A program made the translations under genes and the position numbers. Positions 1-9,299 of a stretch of 64,000 bases of DNA are shown piece by piece (within the stretch, counting starts at the first letter, position 1; every line of letters begins with the position of its first letter). Under the pieces are notes generated by a model, which was not told the DNA's origin, ran no database searches, and was given only the letters and a program-made list of their open reading frames with translations. The DNA comes from Symbiodinium natans. Taxonomy: Eukaryota; Sar; Dinophyceae; Suessiales; Symbiodiniaceae. The stretch is taken from positions 719,147 through 783,146 of the forward strand of contig CAJNDS010002102.1 of the NCBI GenBank assembly GCA_905221605.1, written 5' to 3'.

Positions 1-129
1 ACCCTAAACCCTAAACCCTAAACCCTGAACCCTAAACCCTAAACCCTAAACCCTAGACCCTAGACCCTAGACCCTAGACCCTGAACCCTAAACTCTAGAC
101 CCTATAGACCCTAAACCCTCTAGTCCCGA
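1..129. repeat. CCCTAAA telomeric repeat at window start
   Basis: The window opens in a 7-bp CCCTAAA array that decays into CCCTAGA and CCCTGAA variants by base 130. A C-rich strand at a left end is the orientation of a true chromosome end. Because equally long blocks recur throughout the window, this alone does not prove the end. Bases 130-540 hold degenerate telomeric sequence, part of an F8-like element (about 400-480) and no gene that I see. Confidence 0.8.
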
Positions 130-542
130 AATCCTTGAAGCTGCAAACCCTAAAGCCTAAAGCCTTCAACGGCCTAAATTTTTTTTGAAACCCCAGAAAG
201 CCGCGCAAAAAGCCAATAAGAGCCCTGAACCCTAACCCCTAGACCCTAAACCTTTAGAACCCTCAAGCACTCAAAACCTTCATCCCTTCCACATCAGAAT
301 CAGAAGTTTTCCTACAAGGCCTCTTTATGTTCGTGCAGTTTTCTAGAGGGAGAAGATTCGAACGATGCCCCGACTAGACACACAAATAAACTGCGAATAA
401 AATCAAGGGTACCCTTTTTGGTTTAAGAGGCTTATCAGGCAACCCAGACATCACAAAAAGGGAATCAGGGCCTACTCCGGGTCCTAAATCCTAAACCCTA
501 AACCCTAAACCCTGCACCCTAAAGTGTATGCTCCTGGGTTCT

Positions 543-614
543 CTAGTTGAAGATCTTGAACTTCGGGGCTTGGCCCCGCCATCGACAGAACGTCTTTCTA
601 CAGCCAAGGCCGGC
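543..614 (-). CDS. exon-like segment ending in a stop
   Basis: Unique segment between telomeric blocks. On the minus strand AG|G at 616-614 opens a frame reading KAGLGCRKTFCRWRGQAPKF and ending at TAG (543-545), so it could be a terminal exon. A second frame (AVERRSVDGGAKPR) is also open. Product unknown. Confidence 0.3.
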   Translation of the reverse strand, partial: AGLGCRKTFCRWRGQAPKFKIFN

Positions 615-690
615 CTTGGTTTAGGGTTTAGGGTTTAGGGTTTCGGCTTTGGGTTTAGGGTTCAGGGTTTAGGGTTTACCCTGAACCCTA

Positions 691-793
691 GCTAGACGTG
701 CTGGGGCCAGGTGGGGCAGGGTGGCAAGCCCAGACTTCACACCCAGTTTGTCCTGGTAATCCTTCTTCCACACTGTCTCGTCGATGGCCACCC
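691..793 (-). CDS. exon-like segment, product unknown
   Basis: Minus-strand frame VAIDETVWKKDYQDKLG continues to 696 without stop. It directly follows a TTTAGGG array (sense strand, 792-925) whose last unit offers TTTAG|GG as acceptor. The downstream edge runs into GGTTCAGGGT, a degenerate telomeric GT donor. The composition is convincing; the function is not recognised. Confidence 0.5.
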
Positions 794-925
794 TAAACCC
801 TAAACCCTAAACCCTAAACCCTAAACCCTAAACCCTAAACCCTAAACCCTAAACCCTAAACCCTAAACCCTAAACCCTGAACCCTAAACCCTAAACCCTA
901 TAAACCCTAAACTCTAAACCCTAAA
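792..925. repeat. interstitial telomeric array separating two exon-like segments
   Basis: About 19 CCCTAAA units with few variants. Read on the minus strand it begins GTTTAGGG next to the segment at 927-1054 and ends TTTAG|GG next to the segment at 691-793, so it has the outline of a complete GT-AG intron. Confidence 0.7.
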
Positions 926-926
926 C

Positions 927-1054
927 CGAAGGCACGGGGCTCGGAGGTCAGGTCTGGATACTCAGGATCTGGAGCACGCATCTGGCGTTTCGCCGCAGGC
1001 GGACCGCGTCGACATGAGCAGTCCAGAAGTGAGGGACCCCCCCTCCATGCACGA
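927..1054 (-). CDS. exon-like segment between a TIR element and a telomeric array
   Basis: The left part reads RQMRAPDPEYPDLTSEPRAF in one frame and stops at G|GTTTAGGG (donor at 926). The right part starts directly after the CCTCCAAG end of an F2 element, and there a different frame (ESCMEGGSLTSGLLMSTRS) is open, so frame assignment is uncertain. Confidence 0.4.
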
Positions 1055-1151
1055 CTTGGAGGGTCATGGTACTTATGAACCTATTTTAAAGGTACTTGTA
1101 ACTGTACTCATAGCCATATTAGAGTAACCAACAAGTATCATGAACCTCCAG
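1055..1151. mobile_element. F2 TIR element (introner-like)
   Basis: Ends are inverted copies of CTTGGAGGTTCATGGTACTT and the interior is AT-rich, with no coding capacity. Further copies lie at 3,318, 10,022, 16,994 and 24,952, and partial copies at 10,405 and 25,390. On the minus strand the copy begins at GAG|GTTCATG, right where an exon-like frame ends. Confidence 0.7.
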
Positions 1152-1240
1152 GTAGTCCTTGCTGCCTTTCATGGTCACCCCGCACGTCTGCTTAAGAGCG
1201 TCTGAGCCTCCTGCGACCGGCCCCGAGTCCAGAATCTCTC
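1146..1240 (-). CDS. exon-like segment upstream of the F2 element
   Basis: Acceptor CCGCCCAG|GA at 1241; two bases then 31 open codons beginning EILDSGPVAGGSDALK and ending KGSKDYLE at the donor GAG|GTTCATG (1145), which lies in the F2 terminal repeat. Product unknown. Confidence 0.45.
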
Positions 1241-1288
1241 CTGGGCGGTCTCTGTGTCTGCATATCGGCATATCGACCACTGTTGGAC

Positions 1289-1371
1289 CTGTCCTCTAGG
1301 CCGCGAGACAACTTCTCCTCTTCAAGGCGATTGACCACGTTCTGGCCCTTCAAGGCACCCGTAGCCACACC
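1289..1371 (-). CDS. exon-like segment, charged
   Basis: TTTAG|GGT acceptor formed by the last telomeric unit (1372), then 27 codons starting GVATGALKGQNVVNRLEEEK and a donor CAG|GTCC at 1288. The phase does not fit the segment at 1146-1240 simply, so the splice edges are provisional. Confidence 0.45.
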
Positions 1372-1391
1372 CTAAACCCAAAACCCTAAAC

Positions 1392-1466
1392 CTTGCAGCC
1401 ATCTCCAGGTCACAACGCCGAACCCGTCACGAGGGCTCCGGCAAAACGATCCACCAAGGTAAGGAC
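1392..1466 (-). CDS. exon-like segment bounded by GTGTAG|G and CAAG|GTTTAGGG
   Basis: Two bases, then 24 codons (PYLGGSFCRSPRDGFG...) and one base, ending exactly at a telomeric GTTTAGGG. The following telomeric spacer to 1372 is only about 20 bp, too short for a normal intron, so either this array has shrunk or the edge is wrong. Confidence 0.35.
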
Positions 1467-1503
1467 CTACACGGTTTAGGGTTTAGGGTTTAGGGTTTGG
1501 GGT

Positions 1504-1606
1504 ACTTTGGAGTAGACCCTGGGGAAAAAGGTATACTTGTTAGGAAGCTATAAGTAGCCATCATGGGAACCCAGAAAACATTCATTAAAGTATAGTACTC
1601 CAGAAC
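1504..1606. mobile_element. F3 TIR element
   Basis: TACTTTGGAGTAGACCCTGG at the left, inverted as GTATAGTACTCCAGA at the right, with the shared interior TAAGTAGC..GGGAACCCAGAA. Same family as 11,741-11,852 and the cluster at 62,960. Confidence 0.6.
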
Positions 1607-1996
1607 CCAGCTGAAGCGTTAATCGAAAAGCCTCGCCCCTTAAGCCCTATAAGCCCTTAAGAAAACAGCATGCCCTACACATCCGAAACCCTGAAGCAGC
1701 CTTCCGCCCTCAATCCCAAAGCCCTACATCCCAAACCCTAAACCTCAAACCCTAAACCCTAAACCTCCAATCCTAACTCCTAAACCCTACACCCCAAATC
1801 CCAAGCCCTAAGCGCTAAACCCTAACATCCAAACCCTGAATCCCAAACCTCAAATCCTGATCCTACACCCTAAACCCTAAACCCTAAACCCTAAACCCTA
1901 AACCCTAAACCCTAAAACCTAAACCCTAAACCCTAAATAAACCCTAAACCCTAAACCCTAAACCCTAAACCCTAAACCCTAAACCCTAAACCCTGT
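1607..1996. repeat. degenerate then regular CCCTAAA block
   Basis: 1,620-1,860 is degenerate (CCCTACA, CCTCAAA, CCCAAAC variants). 1,865-1,994 is a clean CCCTAAA array. No gene seen. Confidence 0.7.
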
Positions 1997-2076
1997 CTGG
2001 ATCCGAGCAGCTCCGAGATCCGGCGAGGATCCCTGGGAGGGTCTAGATCCCCAGAACCCAAAAAAACCCTGAAAGG
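1997..2076 (+). CDS. exon-like segment, basic/serine-rich
   Basis: Plus-strand frame LDPSSSEIRRGSLGGSRSPE..KKTLK ends at G|GTTTAGG. It lies between a C-strand array on the left and a G-strand array on the right. The minus strand is partly open too (SSPDLGAARIQT), so the strand is uncertain. Confidence 0.3.
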
Positions 2077-2084
2077 GTTTAGGG

Positions 2085-2145
2085 TTTAGGGTTTGGGGTT
2101 TGGGGTTTGGGGTTTGGGGTTTGGGGTTTGGGGTTTAGGGCTTAG
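2085..2145. repeat. TTTGGGG variant array
   Basis: About six consecutive TTTGGGG units flanked by TTTAGGG, a locally homogenised variant. 2,146-2,300 is degenerate G-strand telomeric sequence with no gene seen. Confidence 0.7.
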
Positions 2146-2300
2146 GGCTTCCTCCAAGAAGACCCTGAAAGGAGAAGGTGTCGGGTTTTGCGTTTAGGGT
2201 TTAGGTATCTGCGCAGGGTTGAGTGAGGGCTTAGGGTGACATGCGGCTTAGGGGAAGGATTTCGGTTGCCCCTCATCCCTAAACCCTAGAGCCCTAAAAC

Positions 2301-2367
2301 CTAGAACGATCGAACCTCTGGCTGAAGCCATGTCCCTGCGCCCTGCCCCCCGAAAGCCGAAATGTCT
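2301..2367 (-). CDS. short exon-like segment
   Basis: Minus frame RHFGFRGAGRRDMASARGSI ends at CTAG|GTTTTAGGG. Low weight because it is short and arginine/glycine rich. 2,380-2,815 beyond it is degenerate telomeric sequence with no supported gene. Confidence 0.25.
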
Positions 2368-2819
2368 AGCACCCTCAAGCCCCGACCCCTAAACCTCAAC
2401 CTCACTAAACCTCACCCGGATAGAGTTTCGGGTTTTAAGGATTGGTTTAGGGGGGTTTGACCCTAAACCCTAAACCCCAAACGCCAAACCCCTAAACCCC
2501 AGCCAGTTTCGCAAACCCCCCAGATGGTCCAATGCAGGGCTTTAAGGATGTAAGTCAACCCTACCCCCACTTTCGAGGTGACCCAACAAAGGCGCCTCGA
2601 GCCCCTGCATCCCAAAGCCCAAAAAGGGCTTGGGGATGGCTTATGGTTTAGGGCTTATGGTTCAGGTTGAAACCCAAGAACCAAACACAACAACACGCCC
2701 TAAAGCCCTAGACCCCTAACCTTAACCTTAAACCCTAAACTCTAAACCCGAAACCCTGAACCCTAAACAAACAAACCTGAAGGCCCCCTGCCCTAAACCC
2801 TAAACCCTAAACCCTAAAC

Positions 2820-2896
2820 CCAGCCTCCTGTTGAGCCCCCGCGAGGTGGCAGCGGAGCGCCAGCACCGCGGCCAGCGCCGCCAGGGGCACCGCCAT
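2820..2896 (-). CDS. first exon with signal-peptide-like start
   Basis: ATG at 2896 followed by MAVPLAALAAVLALRCHLAG and AQQEA, a short hydrophobic core with small residues before a likely cleavage region, as in secretory signal peptides. The frame ends at GG|GTTTAGGG (donor 2819), so the following intron would start with telomeric repeat. A decayed copy lies at 6,406-6,530. The mature product is unknown. Confidence 0.5.
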
Positions 2897-2937
2897 GACG
2901 CGACCTGGGAGTTTTGCTGGTTGTTATGGTTGTTATC

Positions 2938-3057
2938 TAGGTTTAGGGTTTAGGGTTTAGGGTTTAGGGTTTAGGGTTTAGGGTTTAGGGTTTAGGGTTT
3001 AGGGTTTAGGGTTTAGGGTTTAGGGTTTAGGGTTTAATTAGGGTTTAGGGTTTAGGG
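2938..3057. repeat. interstitial TTTAGGG array
   Basis: About 16 units of TTTAGGG with one TTTAATTAGGG interruption. Confidence 0.85.
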
Positions 3058-3145
3058 TCCAGACCACCCTATGTTTAAAGGCTCCGTACTAAAGTAGGAG
3101 CCCCAAAAGGGGCCTTAACTCAGAGAAGCTCCCCGATGACCCTAA

Positions 3146-3312
3146 GTAGACCCAAGAGTAACCTGGGAAAAACAAGGGTGCTACCCTAAACCCTAACCCT
3201 AAACCCTAAACCCTTAGCCCTTAAACCCTAAGCCCTAAACCCTCATTTTGGTTTTAAAAGGGCTGACAAGGGAACCGAAACCCTCAAAAGGGACTGAGGG
3301 CCTGCTCTGGGG
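3146..3312. mobile_element. F8 element interrupted by telomeric repeats
   Basis: Shares AGACCCAAGAGTAACC at the left and AAGGGACTGAGGGCCTGCTC at the right with copies at 59,207 and 42,606. Its middle, elsewhere GGGTACCCTTTTTGG, is opened by a CCCTAAA block at 3,183-3,241. Confidence 0.55.
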
Positions 3313-3317
3313 TCCTA

Positions 3318-3448
3318 CTTCGAGGTTCATGGTACTTAGTAACCAAGTAGAGCTGCACTTATAGCCCACTTATGAGCCCTTAAGATGGCTATAAGGGTTT
3401 AGGGTTGAGGGTTTAGGGTTTAGGGAACAAGTGCCATGAACCTCCAAG
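3318..3448. mobile_element. F2 element interrupted by telomeric repeats
   Basis: CTTCGAGGTTCATGGTACTT at the left and CCATGAACCTCCAAG at the right. Four G-strand telomeric units (3,396-3,425) replace part of the conserved interior. 3,450-3,890 holds poly-C tracts and degenerate telomeric sequence, no gene seen. Confidence 0.65.
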
Positions 3449-3889
3449 TACTTGTTGGTTGTTGAGTGGAGTTGTTTTAAAGGTTCATAGGCTGTGCAGG
3501 CGGTTTTTGGGGTCAGGAACCACCCTAAACCTAAACCCTAAACCCTAAACCCTGGTGTTACATGTAGGGCTCAGGAGGAATCCCGGGGCCTTCACCTGAG
3601 GACCAGCTACCTACCTGCATCTTAATGGAGGTTGAGGGTTTAGGGCCAATTTAGGGCAAAGCTTCGGGAATGTTGATTAGCGTACCAACCCCCCCCCTCC
3701 CCCCTCCCCCGCCTTCTCAAGAAATTGGGAGCGGCAATTTGGGAGCTACGGTACGGTCGAGATTCCGGGTTGCGGGTTAGTGTTAGTTTCTAGATGGGCT
3801 GAAATCCTTTACACAACGTGATCCTGCTCACGAACTTCGGAACAATGGTTGAGGGTTTAATGTTAGGGTTTATTAGAGGGTTTTGAGGG

Positions 3890-3988
3890 TTAGGTTGTGT
3901 TTGGGGCGTTTAGGGTCTGTACCAGGGCTTCGGAATCCGAACCCCTACACCCCAAAACCATGTTCAACTGGGTAACCCCCACCAAGCC

Positions 3989-4048
<60 letters not shown>

Positions 4049-4249
4049 GGGTTCTTTGGGAGGGTTGCATGCTTTCCTTGGAAGTGCGGATGTATTGCCC
4101 GGAAGCCCGAAGACCCTGCACAGAGTCACAGAGCACCCTGCCGAGGCTCTCCGTTCGGAGGGGGCGCGCGGAAGAGTGACACTAGGCGTGCGCAGAACCT
4201 GCCTCCTGAGACCCCATGTATTAACAAGCCTAAACTCGACCTCCTCCAC
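3890..4249 (-). CDS. possible polyglutamine-containing ORF
   Basis: 119-codon minus frame with 18 Gln from a CTG tract, flanked by KEPE and EGLVGVTQLN. A second minus frame gives poly-Ala with VLCDSVQGLRASGQYI. The right half (4,085-4,215) is similar to unique DNA at 10,375-10,610. A coding role is uncertain. Confidence 0.25.
3992..4045. repeat. (CTG)18 microsatellite
   Basis: Eighteen perfect CTG units on the plus strand. Confidence 0.95.
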
Positions 4250-4423
4250 GGAACTTTGAACTCCAAGCCGCCTTTAGCCCAACAATGCCCGGATGAGAGG
4301 GAACGTGTCTGCAGTCCCCTGAGATGTGACACCACCGCATGTGGGCTTGAGCTGCAAGAACTCGGCCGGCGGGCTTCCGCAGAGTCGTCGTGGCTTCGTA
4401 GGGAAAGAGCATTAAGGGGTATA

Positions 4424-4570
4424 AGGAGGGACCCCTAGAAGGGGCCCTGAATCTTATTCCCCTCAAGAACACCTACATGTATACCTCATATAGTCCCAGT
4501 AGCCCCCATAAAAACCCTACATAACCCCTTAATTCCCCTCAAAAGGGTCCCTCCTTTAGTCCCTTGAGAG
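4424..4570. mobile_element. F5 TIR element
   Basis: GGAGGGACCCCTAGAAGGGG at the left and AAAAGGGTCCCTCC at the right are inverted. Other copies are at 18,500 and 20,444. 4,571-4,800 is degenerate CCCTCAA-type sequence without a gene. Confidence 0.55.
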
Positions 4571-4843
4571 TAAGGCCCTACGATGATTGTGCAGTGCCTG
4601 CAGGTCTCCAAGAGACTTCAACCGGACCCCTGGCCTGACTCCAAGGAAATCAAAGGGCTTTCAAGGCTGTAAACCCTCAACTCCCTCAACCCTGAGACCC
4701 CAAACCCTAAACCCGCAATCCCTCAACCCTGAAACCTAAACTCCCTCAACGCCCTCAACCTTAAGCTCCCTCAACTCCCTCAACCCTGCAACTCTCGGCC
4801 CTTTCGGGCTTCAGGGGGCTGTTGGCTCTTCCGAAGGGGGGGG

Positions 4844-5262
4844 GTGGGGGGGTCGCTTGTAAAATGCCAAAGGAAGATGTTGAAGCATCCCACAGGCCGA
4901 CTTGGATTTGCAGGGGTCTTGCGGGCGCTGTGCGTCCGTTTCGGATGTTTGGGGTCTCATGGGCTCGCAAGGCATTCTTCCGAAGACTATACCTTCACTG
5001 AGGAAGAAACAAACCTGGCTTTTTTGGAAGTCACCGAAGATTTCCATAGCACCTCCGTTTCTATTCTGTTTCAAGTGCGCCAAAGGGTATCATGATTTAG
5101 AGAGAACTGCCCAAGGGGACTTCGGCAAAAGTCTCAAAGACCTTAACATCAAACGCCGGACTCATTTCCCCGCAGAAGCCATCGTCTTCACGTCCCTGGC
5201 TGAGTCAGGGCTCCAGGTCACCTGCACAATTTGTGCCACGGTTGGTCAAAGCCATGGATGGA
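4844..5262 (+). CDS. non-repetitive region with coding-like frames
   Basis: Two plus frames look natural: SSEDYTFTEEETNLAFLEV (about 4,975-5,090) and GKSLKDLNIKRRTHFPAEAI (about 5,120-5,240). A CCGCAG acceptor-like site lies at 5,170-5,175. They are in different frames, so an intron or decay must separate them. Function not recognised. Confidence 0.3.
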
Positions 5263-5352
5263 GAGGGAAGGAGAGAGAGAGAGAGAGAGAGAAAGGGAGA
5301 GAGAGAGGGAGACAGAGAGAGACAGCCCGAGAGCGAGAGAGCGCGAGAGCGA
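5263..5352. repeat. GA-rich simple repeat
   Basis: GAGAGA repeats with GAGC/GCGA interruptions. Long ORFs across it on both strands are by-products of the repeat. Confidence 0.9.
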
Positions 5353-5756
5353 GAGTGCCCAATCTCTTCAACTTGGGTTGAGAGTTCAGGGGTCTGGGAA
5401 GGGCCTCGGGTTCTGGCCATATCGAAAGCCAGCTCAGGAGGGTTTGGATGAAGAGACAAGCACTCTGGGATAGTTCAGGGCTTTGGAAGGCTCCTTCATG
5501 AGATGGCATTCGCATTCGATGGCTTTCGACTGCTCCCCTTCTTTCGTCCACATGAGTGCACATCAACGCATATACATGCATACCACCCTAAACCCTAAAC
5601 CCTAAACCCTAAACCCTGAACCCTGAACCCTAAACCCTGAACCCTGAACCCTAAACCCTGAACCCTAAACTCAAAACCCTAAACCCTAAAACCTACACCA
5701 AAGCATCTGATCCGGGAATGCATCTGAGTGAAGGCCCGGTTCAGCGTACCTGATAG

Positions 5757-5887
5757 CCACTAATTGCTTAAGAGCCCCCCAAAAAAACAAATTCCTCCTT
5801 CTAGGGGCAATATAGAGATTATTCTTTATTTTCTTTTTTTATTGTTATGTTTTTTTTGGAGGGGGGTGCTTTGCAAATACTAGATAG
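5757..5887. mobile_element. F4 TIR element
   Basis: CACTAATTGCTTAAGAGCCC at the left against GGGGGTGCTTTGCAAATACTAG at the right. F4 copies are also at 6,829, 18,836, 19,078, 19,261, 47,640 and 51,106. Confidence 0.55.
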
Positions 5888-6405
5888 ACCTTTAAATTGT
5901 AGGGTTGAAGGGGGTTCAGGTGTTCCAGCGGACTTAGTGGTTCTGGCCACGCCGAATACCAGCCCAGGAAGTTGTGGATGAGAGGGCGCGCAGGAGTAAT
6001 TTACATGTTAGAGGTTAGGGTTTAGGGTATGTAGGTCTTTAGCAACTTTAAATGACTCCTTTGAACAAATGGCATTCGCATACTTCAGAGCTTGCTGCCC
6101 ATCATTAGACCGCAAAGAGTGCACAACAACGCATAAACCCATACCAGGATCGTCAAAGCACACAAGTCCACTCGACAAGTCTCAGACAGAGCCTCCCCCG
6201 CCCCTGTCCCACAACAAAAAAAACAACTGAACCTAAAACCTACACCCTGGGGTTTAGGGTTTGGGGCTTAGGGTTTCAAAGGTTTAGGGTTTAGGGCTTA
6301 GGGCTTATTTATAAGGTTTAGGCTCAGGCTTAGGGTTTATGTAAAACGTTTAGGGTTTAGGGATTAGGGTTTATTTATAAGGCTTAGGCTTAGGCTTAGG
6401 GTCCT

Positions 6406-6530
6406 GCGAGCCCTCAAGGGGCCTCCGCTGCTGTGAGGTGTCAGCGGAGCGCCAGCACCGCGGCCCGCGCCGGCAAAAGCCGCGGCCATGTGACGCAACC
6501 TGGGCGTCTTGCTCGTAGTTTCGGGTTTGT
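6406..6530 (-). pseudogene. decayed copy of the 2,820-2,896 signal-peptide exon
   Basis: Shares TGTCAGCGGAGCGCCAGCAC and the flanking CATG/GACGCAACCTGGG with the exon at 2,820. Insertions around the ATG and a TGA in frame break the reading frame. 6,530-6,660 is TTTAGGG array. Confidence 0.5.
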
Positions 6531-6828
6531 TGTTTAGGGTTTAGGGTTTAGGGTTCAGGGTTCAGGGTTCAGGGTTTAGGGTTTAGGGTTTAGGGTTTGG
6601 GTTTAGGGTTAGGGTCTAGGGGTAGTTACATGGTCCCTGTATTATAGTATGGGCCCTTAAACGGAGACACCTCAAAGAAAACCCTTCATGGGCTGTCGAG
6701 GCGGCTTGGGGATCAGGATCCAACCAAACAAAACTCTTGGAGAAGCAACAACAAAGCTGTTAGAGAAAAGACAGTACATGTGGGGATATATGTAGCGGGG
6801 CTTCAGGAGGTAGGCGCGAGGACCAGTC

Positions 6829-6917
6829 TACTAGTATTTGCTCAAAAGAAGCACCCCCAAAAATTCTTCCCTATAAGGCAAAAAAGGGATCATCGTTTTT
6901 TTTGTTCGTAATTAAGC
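6829..6917. mobile_element. F4 TIR element, diverged
   Basis: CTACTAGTATTTGCTCAAAA at the left and TTAAGCAAAGAGTAG at the right are inverted. The poly-T interior adjoins TTCCCTATAAGG, as in other F4 copies. Confidence 0.5.
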
Positions 6918-7050
6918 AAAGAGTAGTCTACCGCGAGCTTCGGTCCGAAAGACTAGGGAGGGTTGGGCCTTTAGGGACCCCAAAACGGGACCCCAATTTA
7001 GAGAACTAGGCTCAGGCTCCGCAGGGCTTCTAGTTAAAAGGGTTTAGGGT

Positions 7051-9294
7051 TCAGGGTTTAGAACACAGATGGCATTCGCATTGATTTCGACTGCAGGGCT
7101 CGCTGCTCGTCTTTGGACAACGGGTGTGAACAACTACACGTAAGCCCCCCATACCTTCAAAGCACACAAGTCCACTCGGCAAAGCCACATTATGCAAACC
7201 GTAGTTGAAGTTGTCTGCGAAGCTCAAGGACTGCAAGCCGTCAGGCAAGGCCACACTCTCCAAACTCTGATTGAAGGAATAACCGAAAGTCAAGGACTGC
7301 AAGCTGTCAGGCCAAGCCACATTCTCCAAGCTCTGGTTGAAAGACAAACCGAAAGCCAAGGACTGCAAGCTTCCAGGCAAGGCCACATTCTCCAAGCTCT
7401 GGTTAAAGGAAAATCCAAATGTCAGGGACTGCAAGCTGCCAGGCCACCCAACGTTCTCCAAACTCTGGTCGAAAGAATCGCCGAAGCTTAAAGACTGCAA
7501 GCTGCCAGGCAAGGCCACATTCTCCAAACTCTGGTTGAACTCGTCTCCGAAGCTCAAGGTCTGCAAGCTGTCAGGCACGGCCACGTTCTCCAAGCTCTGG
7601 TTGAAATCGTCTCCAAAGCTCAAGGACTGCAAGCTGCCAGGCAACCCAACGTTCTCCAAGCTCTGATTGAATTGGTCTCCGAAGCTCAGTGACTGCAAAC
7701 TGCCAGGCAAGGCCACATTCTCCAAACTCTGATTAAAAGCGTCTCCGAAACTCAAGGATTGCAGGCTTCCAGGCAAGGCCACATTCTCCAAGCTCTGATT
7801 GAATTTGTCTCCGAAGCTCAAGGACTGCAAGTTGCCCGGCAAAGCCATGTTTTCCAAACTCTGGTTGAATTCGTCTCCGAAGCTCAAGGATTGCAAGTTG
7901 CCTAGCCAAATCGAATTCTCCAAGCTCTGACTGAAAGAGCACCCGAAACTCAAGGACCGCAAGGTACCAGGCAAGGCCACGTTGTGCAAATTCTGGTTGA
8001 AGTTGTCTCCCAAGCTCAAGGACTGCAAGCTGCCAGGCAAGGCCACAGTCTCCAAACTCTGATTGAAGGAGAATCCGAAGCTCAAGGACTGCAGGCTGTC
8101 AGGAAAGGCGACATCCTCCAAACTCCTATTGAAAGCGTATCCGAAGCTCAAGGACTGCAAACTGTCAGGCAAAACCACATTCTCCAAGCTCTGATTGAAT
8201 CTGTCTCCGAAGCTCAAGGACTGCAATCTGCCAGGCAAGGCCACATTCTCCAAGCTCTGATTGAACCAGTTTCCGAAGCTCAAGGACTGCAAGCTGCCAG
8301 GCAAGGCCACGTTCTGCAAACTCTGATTGAAAGAGTATCCGAAGCTCAAGGACTGCAAGTTACAAGGGAAGGCCACACTCTCCAAACTCTCAGTGAATCT
8401 GAACCCGAAGGTCAAGGACTGCAAGCTGTCAGGCAAAGCCACATTCTCCAAACTCTGATCAAAAGAGAATCCGAAAGTCAAGGACTGCAAGCTGTCAGGC
8501 CAACCCACATTCTCCAAGCTTTGGTTGAAGAGATATCCGAAGGTCAAGGACTGCAAGCTTCCAGGCAAAGCAACGTTCTCTAAACTCTGGTCGCCCAAGG
8601 TCAAGGACTGCAAAGCCTTTGGCAGCTCCACATTCTCGAGAGGCTGGTTACCGTTCAGCGTCAACGAAGAGATGGCGTCCTTCGCCTCTACGTCCATCGC
8701 GCTCAGGCGGTGGCCGTTCCAGGATTCCCAGGATCGGCGAAACGCAGCTGCCGCGTGCCCTGCACCAACCTAGGTTGGCTCCCTTAATCCCTTTGAGCAA
8801 AATGTCTCGACAGGATCCTCTTGCACCGGATCAATGAGGGAAAACATTACCAACATGCAAAGGATAACCTGTTGAACCACAAACGTGATGACATCGCCCT
8901 GAAGTTGCTCCAAAAGCGGCTTGGAATCGTCCAGGGCATTGCCCCCAGCCGCCAGCACAAGCGTGCCGCCTGGCCGCAAGCCGATACTTCCTGCGACGCT
9001 CTGGCGCAAGTCTTCCACGGTCATGTTGTCTTCAAGAGGAAGCTGCACTTCGGAACCGTCGAGACCAGAGACCGTCAACTGTCGGCCGACAGTACTGCTA
9101 TCAACCTCGTCAAGGCGCTGGCGGAGGACCCTCCCTTCTCCTTGAGGCAATCTTGCCCGATATCCTTGCGCGAGGTCGGCCATGGGACCTTGTGCCTTCG
9201 GCTTGGGTGACCCTGCGGACGAAGTAGCACCTACAACCTTTCTGGTGAACATACCTCGTTTTGGTCGCCTAAGACATTGCATGAACATCCACAA
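7051..9294 (-). CDS. ubiquitin-like domain + FNIP-repeat protein, two exons
   Basis: Exon 1 (9294-8869, 142 codons from ATG) carries a ubiquitin-like fold: LTVSGLDGSEVQLPLEDNMT, DLRQSV and ITFVVQQ at about residues 68-142. A 99-bp intron (8868-8770) runs from CAG|GT to CTAG|G and keeps phase 0, so the two frames join without a shift. Exon 2 (8769-7051) encodes about 23 units of 22 residues (66-bp period) with consensus QSLSFGD.FNQSLENVALPG, which matches FNIP-type leucine-rich repeats known from Dictyostelium. The predicted total is about 714 aa, cytosolic; a role in protein-protein binding is inference. The last ~40 residues (after LPSGL) leave the repeat pattern and derive from a dispersed repeat; GAAG|GTATGG near 7,163 could be a donor to an unseen exon. 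A stray unit fragment (FNQSLE) lies upstream at 9,370-9,400. The true start may be further upstream. Confidence 0.75.
8770..8868 (-). other. 99-bp GT-AG intron
   Basis: Donor CAG|GTTATC and acceptor CAACCTAG|G; removal joins the ubiquitin-like frame to the repeat frame in phase. It has no TIRs, so it is an ordinary intron rather than an introner. Confidence 0.65.
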
Positions 9295-9299
9295 CTATG

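Larger units (their letters stand above)
5500..7150. repeat. three dispersed copies of an 80-bp unit
   Basis: Similar units at about 5,500-5,580, 6,065-6,150 and 7,068-7,150 share ATGGCATTCGCA at one end and CACAACAACGCATA-like sequence at the other. The third copy forms the 3' end of the FNIP-repeat gene, so the C-terminal tail of that protein may come from a repeat. Telomeric arrays at 5,584-5,695 and 6,240-6,405 lie between. Confidence 0.5.

Noticed and set aside
5205-5581. Arg/Glu- and Ser/Leu-rich ORFs
   Set aside because: Produced by the GA dinucleotide tract.
7192-8583. Plus-strand ORFs of 99-199 codons
   Set aside because: Antisense shadows of the FNIP-repeat exon, periodic with the same 66-bp unit.
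9155-9260. Mini-intron inside the first exon of the FNIP gene (GAG|GTATGT .. TTGTAG|G)
   Set aside because: It would be only about 24 bp, too short for spliceosomal removal; the frame is open without it.
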